From Stentor roeselii (Eukaryota > Ciliophora > Heterotrichea > Heterotrichida > Stentoridae): a stretch of DNA of 64,000 nucleotides. Positions 30,898 to 39,630 of this stretch are shown here, in pieces. Location: assembly GCA_006503475.1 (NCBI GenBank), contig RSEH01000026.1, forward strand, positions 124,001 to 188,000, in the 5' to 3' direction. The notes under the pieces were generated by a model. That model was given only the letters and a program-made list of their open reading frames with translations. It ran no database searches and was not told where the DNA came from. Made by a program: the position numbers and the translations under genes. Each line of letters begins with the position of its first letter. Position 1 is the first letter of the stretch.

Positions 30898-32865
30898 ATG
30901 AACCATTTACGCAGCAGGATCTCCATAAAAGAATGTTCAGACACAACAAGAGCTTTAGATTCCCAATTAAAATACAAAGACGTATGGCTTCGAGTGAAAT
31001 CAAAAATGCTCTGCAGTCTTCGAATCTCCAAATTCATGGACGAGTTAACAAACAAAAAGCTTTTAATCGACGGTAACTTCAAAAGATTCTTAAGTCACCG
31101 AGCGAAACTATTAAACCGTTTATCAATAATAAAGCCAAAGCAGCTTCCATGTGGTATTCTTCACCCGAACAGTAAATGCAAGCAGACCTGGAACATGATA
31201 ATCGGAATTCTTCTTCTTTACACTGCAACAGTGACGCCTTTCGTGATTGCCTTTCTCGACACTGGGACCCTCGACTACTGGTTTTTCCTCGACACAGTAA
31301 TCGACCTTTGTTACATCATCGACGTGATCCTTAACTGCAACACAGCCTTTTTCGACAGTGACGCCCGGTTGAAGGTAACAAGAAAAGAAATCATTTTAAA
31401 TTACTTGAAAGGGTGGCTCGTGATTGACGTCGCTGCCTGCATTCCAATCGGTTTAATCCCGACGATAATCAACTCGACATCAGGCAGAAGTTACAATAAA
31501 CTTGTTCGATTGTTTAAGTTAAGAAGTATTCCAAGGCTTTTTCGGTTTTCTAAAGCTTTGAAGTTGATAAAGACTTACAAAACTAACTTTTTGTTGGAAA
31601 GGGTTCAGATCTTTTTGAGTTTAAATCATAGTATGATGAGACTTCTTGCGACTTTAGCTGGGATTCTTATTAGTTTGCATTTAGTTGCTTGTTTTTGGTA
31701 CTTGTTTTCTACGTTTAGTGAGAAAGAGACTGAGACTTGGGTGTATCGATATGGGTATAGTGATGCTTCGGTTATTACTTTGTATGTTACTTCTTTTTAC
31801 TGGGCAATCACTACGTTGACGTCTGTGGGTTATGGCGATATTACGCCTTATTCTGATGCTGAGTTGATTTTTACTGTTTTGTGGATTATCGCAACGATGT
31901 ATTTCTTGTCTATCACTGTTAGCTCACTTTCTACTGTTATTACGATGATTGATATTAAAAAGAAAAATCTTGACCTCAAACTTAATATGGTTGATGAATA
32001 TGCAAGAGAAGCTAGAGTCAGTAAAACAACGAAAAGAAGAATGCAGAATAGAATAAGGCTTACTAATGAAAGACTTCATCTTAGCATTGAAGATGAGGAA
32101 AAGTTTATGAAGGAAATTCCGAGAGACCTTAAGTTTGAGATTGCTTGCAATATGTATGATGGATTTTTTAATACTATTCCCTTTTTTAAAAATAGGGATA
32201 AGGAATTTGTTACGAATATTGCACTTTTCTTGCAGCCGAGGTACTTTAGTAGAAAAGATTCAGTTATTGTTGTTGGAGAAGTTGCGAATGAGATTTATAT
32301 TGTTTTGCATGGAGTTGTTAACTTTGTTAGTGATGAAGAACTTACTGTCTTCAAAGTAATCAACGAAGGGCTAGATTTCGGAGACATCGAGGTTTTACTA
32401 AGACTAAAAAGAATTTACGCTGCTGTCGCTGCATGTGAAACCACTCTACTAGTAATAAAAGAAACCTACATTCAAAAAATAAAAGAAGGCTTCCCCGGTA
32501 TCTGGCAAGAAATGAAAGAAAAAGCCAGAAAAAAAATAATCTCCATGAACTACCTTCTCGCAGAAGTCACAGTAATAAAAAAACTCAGAGCTGAAAACCA
32601 CATAATTCAAGTAAAACCAAAAGAATACCGTGAAAGAATCGAGCAAGAGCTAGAAGACATAAAAAATCGTTACGAGCACAAAGTAAAAACCAGAACCAAA
32701 GAAGAAAACGACTTCACTCTCGAAGCCTACGCAAGAATCACTGAAAACTTTCACGCAGTTGAAGAAATCAGAACAGAACTAAAGATGATCAACAAAACAT
32801 TAGAACAACTAATCGGCGATCGTAAAGAAAAGAACGACTCTGGAAATACCAGTTTGAATGAATAG
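30898..32865 (+). CDS. Cyclic-nucleotide-gated-type / EAG-like K+ channel
   Basis: A 655-residue, six-helix channel subunit. S1 to S6 are visible: S1 WNMIIGILLLYTATVTPFV, S2 with DLCYIIDVILNCNTAFFD, S3 YLKGWLVIDVAACIPIG, S4 with regular Arg/Lys (RLFKLRSIPRLFRFSKALK), S5, then the pore loop ITTLTSVGYGDITPY with the K+ filter GYGD at about residue 310, and S6. A cyclic-nucleotide-binding-like domain follows (about 420-540: FLQPRYFSRKDSVIVVGE, then IYIVLHGVVNF and FGDIEVLLRLKR). The Arg normally holding the cyclic-nucleotide phosphate (RTAS/T) is not evident (KRIYAAVAA), so the domain may not bind nucleotide. A coiled-coil tail ends the protein. It works as a tetramer in the membrane. Confidence 0.92.
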   Translation: MNHLRSRISIKECSDTTRALDSQLKYKDVWLRVKSKMLCSLRISKFMDELTNKKLLIDGNFKRFLSHRAKLLNRLSIIKPKQLPCGILHPNSKCKQTWNMIIGILLLYTATVTPFVIAFLDTGTLDYWFFLDTVIDLCYIIDVILNCNTAFFDSDARLKVTRKEIILNYLKGWLVIDVAACIPIGLIPTIINSTSGRSYNKLVRLFKLRSIPRLFRFSKALKLIKTYKTNFLLERVQIFLSLNHSMMRLLATLAGILISLHLVACFWYLFSTFSEKETETWVYRYGYSDASVITLYVTSFYWAITTLTSVGYGDITPYSDAELIFTVLWIIATMYFLSITVSSLSTVITMIDIKKKNLDLKLNMVDEYAREARVSKTTKRRMQNRIRLTNERLHLSIEDEEKFMKEIPRDLKFEIACNMYDGFFNTIPFFKNRDKEFVTNIALFLQPRYFSRKDSVIVVGEVANEIYIVLHGVVNFVSDEELTVFKVINEGLDFGDIEVLLRLKRIYAAVAACETTLLVIKETYIQKIKEGFPGIWQEMKEKARKKIISMNYLLAEVTVIKKLRAENHIIQVKPKEYRERIEQELEDIKNRYEHKVKTRTKEENDFTLEAYARITENFHAVEEIRTELKMINKTLEQLIGDRKEKNDSGNTSLNE

Positions 32866-32907
32866 TGTAAAAACATTAAAAACACAACAATAACTCTTAA
32901 TATCAAA

Positions 32908-33510
32908 ATGGAACTTGAGGAATTCGTATCTACAGTCGACTTGACAAGGATCAACATCGAAGTCCTGGAAATCGATGACTCAGTGGACCGAGCGCAGTAC
33001 TCTGCAATGAAAGAGTGCCTTAAATGTAAAACTGCTCTGGGAAAAACAGGAGCCAAGAAGTACTTCTGCTATTTTTGCTATAGAGCCATTTGCATCGCTT
33101 GTTCACCTGCAGATGTTTTACACCCAGAAACCCGCAAGGCACAGAAAATGTGTTTTCCTTGCTTCATTCATCATATTAAACTACAGGTCTTGAAAGTTGG
33201 AGCGGAATATGTCGTGTTTAGACTAAAAAAAGAAATTCAGGAAAAAGAAAAACTTATGAAAGAAAGACAAGAACTTGAAAAAGTTGCTGGTTTGATTCAG
33301 ATGGAAAGACAGGAAAAACAAGGGGAAAGGAATTTGAAGATTGTTGAGAAACAACAGGAGTTGAAAAGGGAACAGGATAGATTTGAGAAGGTTTTAAAGG
33401 AGTTTGAGGATGTGAAGGGGCTTTATGATAAAAATTGTCAGGAACATGGGAATTCGGCTCCTGAGACTCATCATCGAGGAGGGGATTGTATGAAGTGTGA
33501 GGTTTTTTAG
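32908..33510 (+). CDS. FYVE-like zinc-finger protein with coiled coil
   Basis: A 200-residue protein. Residues about 37-90 hold four CxxC pairs: CLKC, CYFC, CIAC and CFPC, the spacing of FYVE/FYVE-related zinc fingers, although the basic RRHHCR patch that binds phosphatidylinositol 3-phosphate is missing (KKYFCYFCYRAICIAC instead). A long charged helix (about 105-175), rich in Lys, Glu and Gln, should form a coiled coil. The C-terminus is His/Cys-containing (HHRGGDCMKCEVF). This could be an adaptor on membranes or the cytoskeleton. It starts 42 nt after the channel stop on the same strand. Confidence 0.78.
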   Translation: MELEEFVSTVDLTRINIEVLEIDDSVDRAQYSAMKECLKCKTALGKTGAKKYFCYFCYRAICIACSPADVLHPETRKAQKMCFPCFIHHIKLQVLKVGAEYVVFRLKKEIQEKEKLMKERQELEKVAGLIQMERQEKQGERNLKIVEKQQELKREQDRFEKVLKEFEDVKGLYDKNCQEHGNSAPETHHRGGDCMKCEVF

Positions 33511-33545
33511 GATTTTAATTAAGTTTTAGTCTTCAGTTGATTATA

Positions 33546-34457
33546 ATGAAATTAGCTCCTATTGTCACTGAGGTTGTTAGGCCGTATCCTTTATATAAAA
33601 ACCCCACCTATTTGTTTCTCAAAAGTGAACTTGAAAGACTCACCGAAGAAAACCCAGAAAGTGAAGGCCTAACAATGAAAAGCTTAATAACCCAAAACTT
33701 AAAATCATTGTTAAACGAAGTTAATTTCACCCAAGACTACAACCAACAACTATCCCTCCTAACTAAAATCCGTGCATGGTATCGTTCAAAGCTTCCTAAA
33801 ACAACAGAAGACCTGCTAACACCCGACGAAATTCCATCAATAACATATTCCTCTAAAACCCCTCAACCAAGAGTGCGTTTAGAAGGTCTATCTCCTCAAA
33901 ATCACCCAGTCAATCTAAACCAAACCTCAAATTCACCATCTCCAACTCCACAATTTTCTCACATGAAATCATTTCATTTTTCCAACATGAACTACTTGCA
34001 ACACATAAAACGCTTAAGCCACAAGTTCAGCGAATGGGAAAGCAGCAGGTCAAAGTTCAACGAAGAGTTAAACTTCAGAAGTTCCATCAAAAAAAGAGCT
34101 TCTAAAGTTAATATAAGTGGAGAAAAAGTCAAGCCTAGATGGAAAGAACCGATTTTTGACCTTCGGAATTACTCAACTTTTTCAAATGGAAAATTTGACT
34201 CTTCTCAAAGGTTAAAGGAGCAGATCTCAACAATAGAAAACATTAAAAGAACTCTAGCTCATAAAAGACTTGCAGTTTCTTCCAAATGCCTTGAAAACGG
34301 TATCAGTTTATATGAAGAAAAAAACTTAAAAATTCAACTTTTACCTGAAACTGGAGAAAATTTGTTGAAAATGGTAAAAGCTCAATCAGTTAAGCCAAAA
34401 ACTGGAAAAAAGAGGAAAAAGTCTCCGAAACGTAAGAAAAAAAGTAAGAAAAATTAG
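33546..34457 (+). CDS. Hypothetical basic protein
   Basis: A 303-residue protein that I do not recognise. The frame extends to a TTG at 33537, but the first ATG is at 33546 (MKLAPIVTEVVRPYPLYKNP). The N-terminal third looks helical (ESEGLTMKSLITQNLKSLLN and QDYNQQLSLLTKIRAWYRSK); the middle is Pro/Ser-rich and probably disordered; a helical part with LSHKFSEWESSRSKFNEELN follows; and the last 25 residues are almost purely basic (KTGKKRKKSPKRKKKSKKN). The tail suggests binding to nucleic acid, nucleoli or microtubules. It starts 35 nt after the FYVE-like gene. Confidence 0.7.
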   Translation: MKLAPIVTEVVRPYPLYKNPTYLFLKSELERLTEENPESEGLTMKSLITQNLKSLLNEVNFTQDYNQQLSLLTKIRAWYRSKLPKTTEDLLTPDEIPSITYSSKTPQPRVRLEGLSPQNHPVNLNQTSNSPSPTPQFSHMKSFHFSNMNYLQHIKRLSHKFSEWESSRSKFNEELNFRSSIKKRASKVNISGEKVKPRWKEPIFDLRNYSTFSNGKFDSSQRLKEQISTIENIKRTLAHKRLAVSSKCLENGISLYEEKNLKIQLLPETGENLLKMVKAQSVKPKTGKKRKKSPKRKKKSKKN

Positions 34458-34480
34458 TAGTTTAATTTTATTATCTTTTC

Positions 34481-35473
34481 ATGGGAGCTAACTGTTTGTC
34501 ATGCAATTGTGGAAGACAAGATACTGAGTGTATTTCAGAATTTGATTTAGATGACCAGACAACAGTGACTCAGAGGCTTCAAAACCAGGCACCGTCTACT
34601 GATCCAGGAGCTCAAAGTGTTGATATCAGCAAGTTAACTAAAATTCAAGCAGCGTGGAGAGGACACCGTTCTCGAAAGTTTCTTTCTTCTTATTTAAAAT
34701 CGAAAAGCCACTTTGCCTTCGATGAAGCAAAAGAAAAGATCACACAAGAAACCCCCGAGCGTGAAACGCGAGGGCCTTATAAGTTCAAATCTGGAGCGAT
34801 TTATTCAGGCGAATGGAAAAACGGAATGCGAGACGGTTTCGGCACTCAGACCTGGCCTGACCAAGCCCGTTACGAAGGTCAATGGTTTCAAGGAAAAGCG
34901 AACGGCCTTGGAAAGTTCATTCATCCCGACGGGGACATTTACGAAGGAATGTGGAAAGATGATAGAGCGAACGGTTCAGGGACTTACACTTGTGCAAACG
35001 GCGCTTTTTATTCAGGCAACTGGGTAGATGATGTTCAAGACGGTCTGGGGAAAGAAGTCTGGAAAGACGCCAGCTGGTACGAAGGAAGTTACGTGAATGG
35101 CAAAAAACAAGGAACTGGAAGATACGAATGGAACGACGGCAGCCAGTATCAAGGCGAATGGAGAGAAAATAAAATTCATGGAAAAGGAGTTTATACCTGG
35201 GCTGACGGAAGGGAATATGAAGGTTTGTGGTTCAGGGGAAAAATGCATGGATTTGGAGTTTATACCTGGAAAGATGGCAGGAGGTATGAAGGGAACTACT
35301 TTAATGATAAGAAACATGGGCAAGGGACTTATGTTTGGAAGGATGGAAAGAAGTACAATGGCAACTGGAATAACGGAAAACAACATGGAATAGGATCTCT
35401 TGTATACCCTGATGGCACTTCTCGTAAAGGCGAATGGCGCAATGGGCAGAGAATCAGGTGGATAGATAATTAA
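34481..35473 (+). CDS. MORN-repeat protein with IQ motif and N-terminal acylation signal
   Basis: A 330-residue protein. MGANCLSCNCGRQD has Gly2 for myristoylation and several Cys for palmitoylation. An IQ motif, KIQAAWRGHRSRKFL (about 52-68), predicts calmodulin binding. From about residue 100 there are ten MORN repeats of about 23 residues (YSGEWKNG, YEGQWFQG, YEGMWKDD, YSGNWVDD, YEGSYVNG, YQGEWREN, YEGLWFRG, YEGNYFND, YNGNWNNG, RKGEWRNG), which commonly organise membrane or cytoskeletal scaffolds. It probably anchors at the cortex. It starts 23 nt after the previous gene, and its stop lies 5 nt from the stop of the opposite-strand surface-protein gene, so the transcripts must overlap at the 3' ends. 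Confidence 0.92.
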   Translation: MGANCLSCNCGRQDTECISEFDLDDQTTVTQRLQNQAPSTDPGAQSVDISKLTKIQAAWRGHRSRKFLSSYLKSKSHFAFDEAKEKITQETPERETRGPYKFKSGAIYSGEWKNGMRDGFGTQTWPDQARYEGQWFQGKANGLGKFIHPDGDIYEGMWKDDRANGSGTYTCANGAFYSGNWVDDVQDGLGKEVWKDASWYEGSYVNGKKQGTGRYEWNDGSQYQGEWRENKIHGKGVYTWADGREYEGLWFRGKMHGFGVYTWKDGRRYEGNYFNDKKHGQGTYVWKDGKKYNGNWNNGKQHGIGSLVYPDGTSRKGEWRNGQRIRWIDN

Positions 35474-35478
35474 TGTAA

Positions 35479-36513
35479 TTAACAGCTAATCATCCAGAGT
35501 GTCACACTTAAAATCACAGAAAAACTACTGCTACTACTACTGCTCCCCTCTACTCTTATATACGCCTCGTAATACTCAGGCATGTACACCTCCAACACAC
35601 AGTCCTCAGCATCAACAAGCCAAGGATAGTACTCAGCTTTCCAGTACTCATAAATAAACTCATAATACTTCTCACCCCACCAAGTTTTCATACAACTTTC
35701 CTCAAACCTCACCATTGTATTACACTTTTCCGCTAAACTTCCTTGACTCCATTCTTTCAACTTCTCAATCAACTTCAACATTTCAGGGTCACCTGGAAAA
35801 AGTCCACAAAAAGCTTCACCATTTTTGCTTAACCCACAAAGACATTCAGTTTCTAGTTGAAGACCTGAAAGATTTTCTGGAGTTGATTTACATGTTGATC
35901 CTTTTTCACATTTAAAAGGAGGATTTAACTTGTTTTTTACTTTTTCAAGGCAAATGGTTTTTGAGTCTTTTTTTCCGCAGATGCCTGAAGAACAGAGAAG
36001 GTTTTTGTGAGAAGCTGGGCAAGAATCGACTGATGATCCTGGAAGTAATGAGAAGTAAGGAATGCATTTTGAAGAGTTGCAACCTGATGAGGGCGAACAG
36101 GAGAAGTCTGATAAACAACCTGAAGAACCGGCAGGAAGAAGAGGCTCGCAGAGAAAGGAAGAACTGCAGAAAAGTCCTCCGTCACAGTCGTAGGAACTTG
36201 AACATTTTTCACCTTTTTCTTTACCTTTGCAGACTTTTTTGTAGCAGTAGTTGGAAAAGCAGTCAGATGATGATGAACAGGATGTTCCTGGAAAGTTTAT
36301 TAATAGTCTCTCATCGGATGGCAGATTGCAGGTTGAGTTCGATGATCCGAAGACTGGAGAACAAAAACCTTTCTTGCAAGAGGAGACATAATAATTCCCA
36401 TCGATCGAAGCCACACAAGTATTTTCCGAAAAGTGCATTTTGGATGACTTGCATTGATATCGAGGACAAGTGGCTTCCACAAGACAAGTCTCGATTAACA
36501 GAAAGAATAACAT
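35479..36513 (-). CDS. Secreted cysteine-rich surface protein, probably GPI-anchored
   Basis: A 344-residue protein. MLFFLLIETCLVEA is a signal peptide. About 30 cysteines follow in short repeats such as CSSSSDCFSNYCYKKVC, CSSSYDCDGGLFCSSSFLC and CLCGLSKNGEAFCG, a disulfide-rich ectodomain. A C-terminal hydrophobic stretch (SFSVILSVTLWMISC) after a run of small residues (EGSSSSSSS) with no cytosolic tail is a typical GPI-anchor signal. This is a common ciliate surface-protein type; no binding partner is visible. Its ATG lies only 6 nt beyond the stop of the DHHC gene on the same strand. Confidence 0.85.
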   Translation of the reverse strand: MLFFLLIETCLVEATCPRYQCKSSKMHFSENTCVASIDGNYYVSSCKKGFCSPVFGSSNSTCNLPSDERLLINFPGTSCSSSSDCFSNYCYKKVCKGKEKGEKCSSSYDCDGGLFCSSSFLCEPLLPAGSSGCLSDFSCSPSSGCNSSKCIPYFSLLPGSSVDSCPASHKNLLCSSGICGKKDSKTICLEKVKNKLNPPFKCEKGSTCKSTPENLSGLQLETECLCGLSKNGEAFCGLFPGDPEMLKLIEKLKEWSQGSLAEKCNTMVRFEESCMKTWWGEKYYEFIYEYWKAEYYPWLVDAEDCVLEVYMPEYYEAYIRVEGSSSSSSSFSVILSVTLWMISC

Positions 36514-36519
36514 TTATTA

Positions 36520-37500
36520 TTAAGGATTTTCAGATGCTATCGGCGAATGAGGACGACTGGAAGAGGATTTGTGAGGCATTGTAAGTATTTTGCTATCATT
36601 TTCTTCATGTTGTTTGCCTATTTTCTTGATTTTCACATTTCGAAGCAAAAAGTTTGGGTCTGAATCGCTTGCGACTCTTCTTCTCTGCAAAAACTGAGGA
36701 TGAGTCTTTTGCCCTCTGATCTTCATAAGACAGTTTATAAGAGAGGAGCGATTTGAGTAAGGGTTGAAGTGCTTATTCGGCCACAAGTCCTTGATTTTTT
36801 CGTTCGTGGTTGTGCCAGTAACAATAAGATAACTATGAAAAACAAGTAACCCAACAACAAAAACAAGTACCAAAAACAACAGCAATGTCAAAACAAAAGA
36901 AATCACCATTCCAACCCCTTTCTCCTGCTCATACCTCGATATATAAGCAAGACTAACCGTAAAAGTAGTAAAAACCAGTAGGTTAATACTAAAAAGAAAC
37001 TTATAAAAAAACACATAATTTCTTTTCCCCACACAATTTCCAATCCAAGGGCAATGATGATCGAATTCTTCAACACACAAGTCACAAATAGAACAATGTG
37101 AAGTCCTAGGCGGTCGATACAAAAGGCATGTTTTACAAAACTTCATCTTGACTAAAGACCCCTTATGTTGCACAATAAGAGGTTTGGGACTTACAATGTA
37201 TTCATTAAGAGCGTCATCTGATTTTGTGGCGAATGGAAAAGTCTGCTTCGGGATGTACCCCGGCTCTTTTGTTGACACTCGCGTCAGGTAATACACGCTT
37301 GGAGGCACGAATAAGGAAACCAACACTGTCGGGGCGTACGTCGAACGATTGAAGTAAGAAAGAGGGTAAATGTAAACCAATGCACTTATCAGAAAAGTCA
37401 ACATACAGGTCATTAAGCCTTTGTACCAGTCTGGACCTATTATTATCTTTCCTTTACAGATGAACTTGTTTCGTCCTGGCCAGTGCTCTAAAACTTTCAT
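36520..37500 (-). CDS. DHHC palmitoyltransferase
   Basis: A 326-residue membrane enzyme. The DHHC cysteine-rich domain is complete: CKTCLLYRPPRTSHCSICDL, then CVEEFDHHCPWIGNCVGKRN (about residues 118-160). Two hydrophobic helices precede it and two follow. The N-terminus HWPGRNKFICKGKIIIGPDW matches the conserved start of the ZDHHC9/14/18-like group, which shows that the ATG at 37500 is real. The enzyme S-acylates cytosolic cysteines, and two genes in this window (at 14437 and 34481) encode proteins with such sites. The ATG overlaps the TAA of the INTS9-like gene by one base (TAATG), and the next gene starts 6 nt after its stop. Confidence 0.93.
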   Translation of the reverse strand: MKVLEHWPGRNKFICKGKIIIGPDWYKGLMTCMLTFLISALVYIYPLSYFNRSTYAPTVLVSLFVPPSVYYLTRVSTKEPGYIPKQTFPFATKSDDALNEYIVSPKPLIVQHKGSLVKMKFCKTCLLYRPPRTSHCSICDLCVEEFDHHCPWIGNCVGKRNYVFFYKFLFSINLLVFTTFTVSLAYISRYEQEKGVGMVISFVLTLLLFLVLVFVVGLLVFHSYLIVTGTTTNEKIKDLWPNKHFNPYSNRSSLINCLMKIRGQKTHPQFLQRRRVASDSDPNFLLRNVKIKKIGKQHEENDSKILTMPHKSSSSRPHSPIASENP

Positions 37501-39095
37501 TATTTATTTTTTAAGAGTTTTTTTAATGCTTTTCGCAACTCCGAGGACTGTGAGTGGATCAGGATTTTGTTGTTTAGGAAGGTTATGGATGCTTGGTGAA
37601 GCTTTAGAATTGTTTTGAACTCGGTTTCGTGGATTTCTGATGGAAAACCGTGAATTTCTAGCTTTTCTTTTAGTTTTGATGGCCAACTGTCGAAACGGCC
37701 TTGATAGTCGTAGTTTTTTAAGGATATGAAACCGGAGACTGGACCTTGTCCCTGATCAATACGAGTCTTAATCGAAAGAAACTTCGGTAAAAGCAAATCA
37801 AATTCCCTTTTCCAATCCTTATCCATAAAAACCATCTTCTCACAAGCAACAACTCCATCAAACGCCCTAGGAACAACAACAGTCTCAGCATCAACCCCCT
37901 GCAAAAACGTCTGAATTTCCGCCGCAGTTAAACTGACATTCAAATAAGCATTCCTAACAACAAAAGCTTCTAAAACCGGTCTATAAGGACTTAAAACTTC
38001 ATCACCAAAATCCTCATCAATTAAAACAATGCAATGTTTATTGTTTTTCTTGGCAAACCTAGAAATAATATAATCAGCTTCTCCAAGTCTTAAGCTAGAA
38101 TCAGCCATCAATAGAATATTTTGATTTTTCAATACACTTCCAAACCCGTCCTTCAAATTTTGCATTACGTGAAACATGCCCTTGTCTTTGGCTTGCTCGA
38201 ACATGAAGCAATTCTGAGGAATGTAAACTTTTTGACGTAAGGCTTGGCTTAACCACTCCACGGAACCTGCAGCGTATGAAGTAAAAGCACGGGCAGAAGG
38301 CGACATGCAAATTGTTTGAATGTTAAAAGCGGCTCCGGCGGAAATGACTGAAGACTCTAGGTCTAGGATTTGCCAGGATTGGATTGGGATTATTATGCTG
38401 CAGTTGAAAGGTAATGAACGACAGGCTTCTAAGATTGTTGAGTAGATTCTTTTTGAAGAGTAACCTTCTTGTGATGGACGTGTGTGAGGACTGAATATTA
38501 TTGCTTTTGATTTTAGCACTACTGGGTTGAATGGAGTTGGGTAACGAGTCTTGTCTAGGCAGGATACGGAGATGTAGGAAATGCTTAAGGAACCCCACTC
38601 AATAACCCAATTCGCCGACCCAAGACTATGTCCCGAGCTAACAGCAGCAATAGAAATTTCACGAAACTTGAATATCTGATGATAACTAAGCTGCACGACC
38701 TGTCTCCAGACCTCTTTCACCGACTCAGAACTATAAAGAAGACTAGTCTCCGCGATACTTCTCTGATACTCCTCATCCATTTCAATCAACTCCTCACAAA
38801 TGCTTTGCCCGAGTCGTGAAACAGGGTCAGTCATCAAAATTTTTCCAAAAAACTTTCCTCTCAAAAAAGGCAAGGCTCTTAAAGTCATGCAAGACGAGAT
38901 TAAAATCAAGTCAATCTGAGACATGTCTAAAGACGACATCCAGGAGATGTCGTAATTTAACACCTGAGGACTTGGATTCAGACTTCGTGGCAATAACGAC
39001 GAGAAATCATCGAAGTTTATCGGGCACTCAAATAAAATTTTCACTCCTGACAGTGTCAGAAGGATGCTCTTGTCGCTGAGGTTTCGGACTTCCAT
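37500..39095 (-). CDS. INTS9: Integrator complex subunit 9-like protein
   Basis: A 531-residue protein starting at MEVRNLSDKSILL (ATG 39095); the longer frame to 39152 uses a non-ATG codon. The stretch SSGHSLGSANWVIEWG resembles human INTS9 (SSGYALGSSNWII), and LLMADSSLRLGEAD corresponds to the GHPSLRFGD region. It carries the metallo-beta-lactamase/beta-CASP fold but lacks the HxHxDH metal site (SSCMTLRALPF at that place), as expected for the non-catalytic INTS9 partner of INTS11, the endonuclease that cleaves snRNA and other nascent RNAs. It diverges from the next gene by only 9 bp between start codons, and its stop overlaps the DHHC start. Confidence 0.82.
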   Translation of the reverse strand: MEVRNLSDKSILLTLSGVKILFECPINFDDFSSLLPRSLNPSPQVLNYDISWMSSLDMSQIDLILISSCMTLRALPFLRGKFFGKILMTDPVSRLGQSICEELIEMDEEYQRSIAETSLLYSSESVKEVWRQVVQLSYHQIFKFREISIAAVSSGHSLGSANWVIEWGSLSISYISVSCLDKTRYPTPFNPVVLKSKAIIFSPHTRPSQEGYSSKRIYSTILEACRSLPFNCSIIIPIQSWQILDLESSVISAGAAFNIQTICMSPSARAFTSYAAGSVEWLSQALRQKVYIPQNCFMFEQAKDKGMFHVMQNLKDGFGSVLKNQNILLMADSSLRLGEADYIISRFAKKNNKHCIVLIDEDFGDEVLSPYRPVLEAFVVRNAYLNVSLTAAEIQTFLQGVDAETVVVPRAFDGVVACEKMVFMDKDWKREFDLLLPKFLSIKTRIDQGQGPVSGFISLKNYDYQGRFDSWPSKLKEKLEIHGFPSEIHETEFKTILKLHQASITFLNNKILIHSQSSELRKALKKLLKNK

Positions 39096-39104
39096 CGAGT
39101 TATA

Positions 39105-39557
39105 ATGGCTTTTATACCTGTCAGAGAAATTATTTACAAGGACCGCCTGCAACGTGCGAAGGAGGTGAAAGACTTTAAAGAAAGTTTTAAGGTGTTTAAA
39201 GCAGTTTCTAGGGATAGGATGAAAGAATCACTTGACAGGTCTTTAGAACATATTAAGATTTTAGAAAGTTCTTTGAGACAGGTTCACTTTTTAAGGGAAA
39301 AGAAAAAGATTATCAAGCTGGAACTAGAGGATAATAAAAGAGCTTTGGAAAGAATCGCTGCAAGAAATCGCATCAAGGACATCACTGCTGACCAGGACAG
39401 GAAAATCAAGCTAAGGAAAAAAATTAACACCCTGGGCAGATATGAAGGTGACTCCAGTCGTTCACCTTTATCAGAGTCCATCAGTCCAAAGCTGATTTCT
39501 CTAAGGAACAAGAGCTACTTATCTTCTCATTTCCTGAAAAACCTCAACTTTTTTTAA
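39105..39557 (+). CDS. Hypothetical basic coiled-coil protein
   Basis: A 150-residue protein that I do not recognise. The ATG at 39105 is preceded by TATA. Most of the chain (residues about 10-115) is charged helix (KEVKDFKESFKVFK, LEDNKRALERIAARNRIKDI), rich in Lys/Arg, consistent with a coiled coil; the end is Ser-rich. It lies just 9 bp from the INTS9-like start on the other strand, and the MORN gene starts 73 nt after its stop. Confidence 0.7.
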   Translation: MAFIPVREIIYKDRLQRAKEVKDFKESFKVFKAVSRDRMKESLDRSLEHIKILESSLRQVHFLREKKKIIKLELEDNKRALERIAARNRIKDITADQDRKIKLRKKINTLGRYEGDSSRSPLSESISPKLISLRNKSYLSSHFLKNLNFF

Positions 39558-39630
39558 GCTTTGTTTAAACCCCTTTTATCTAAGAAATCATTGAAAAATT
39601 TATGGTTTCTTCTTGTTTTTATTATAATAA

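Noticed and set aside
33537-33545. Longer starts using TTG (33537, 1742, 44054)
   Set aside because: Non-ATG starts are not expected; an ATG follows shortly in each case.
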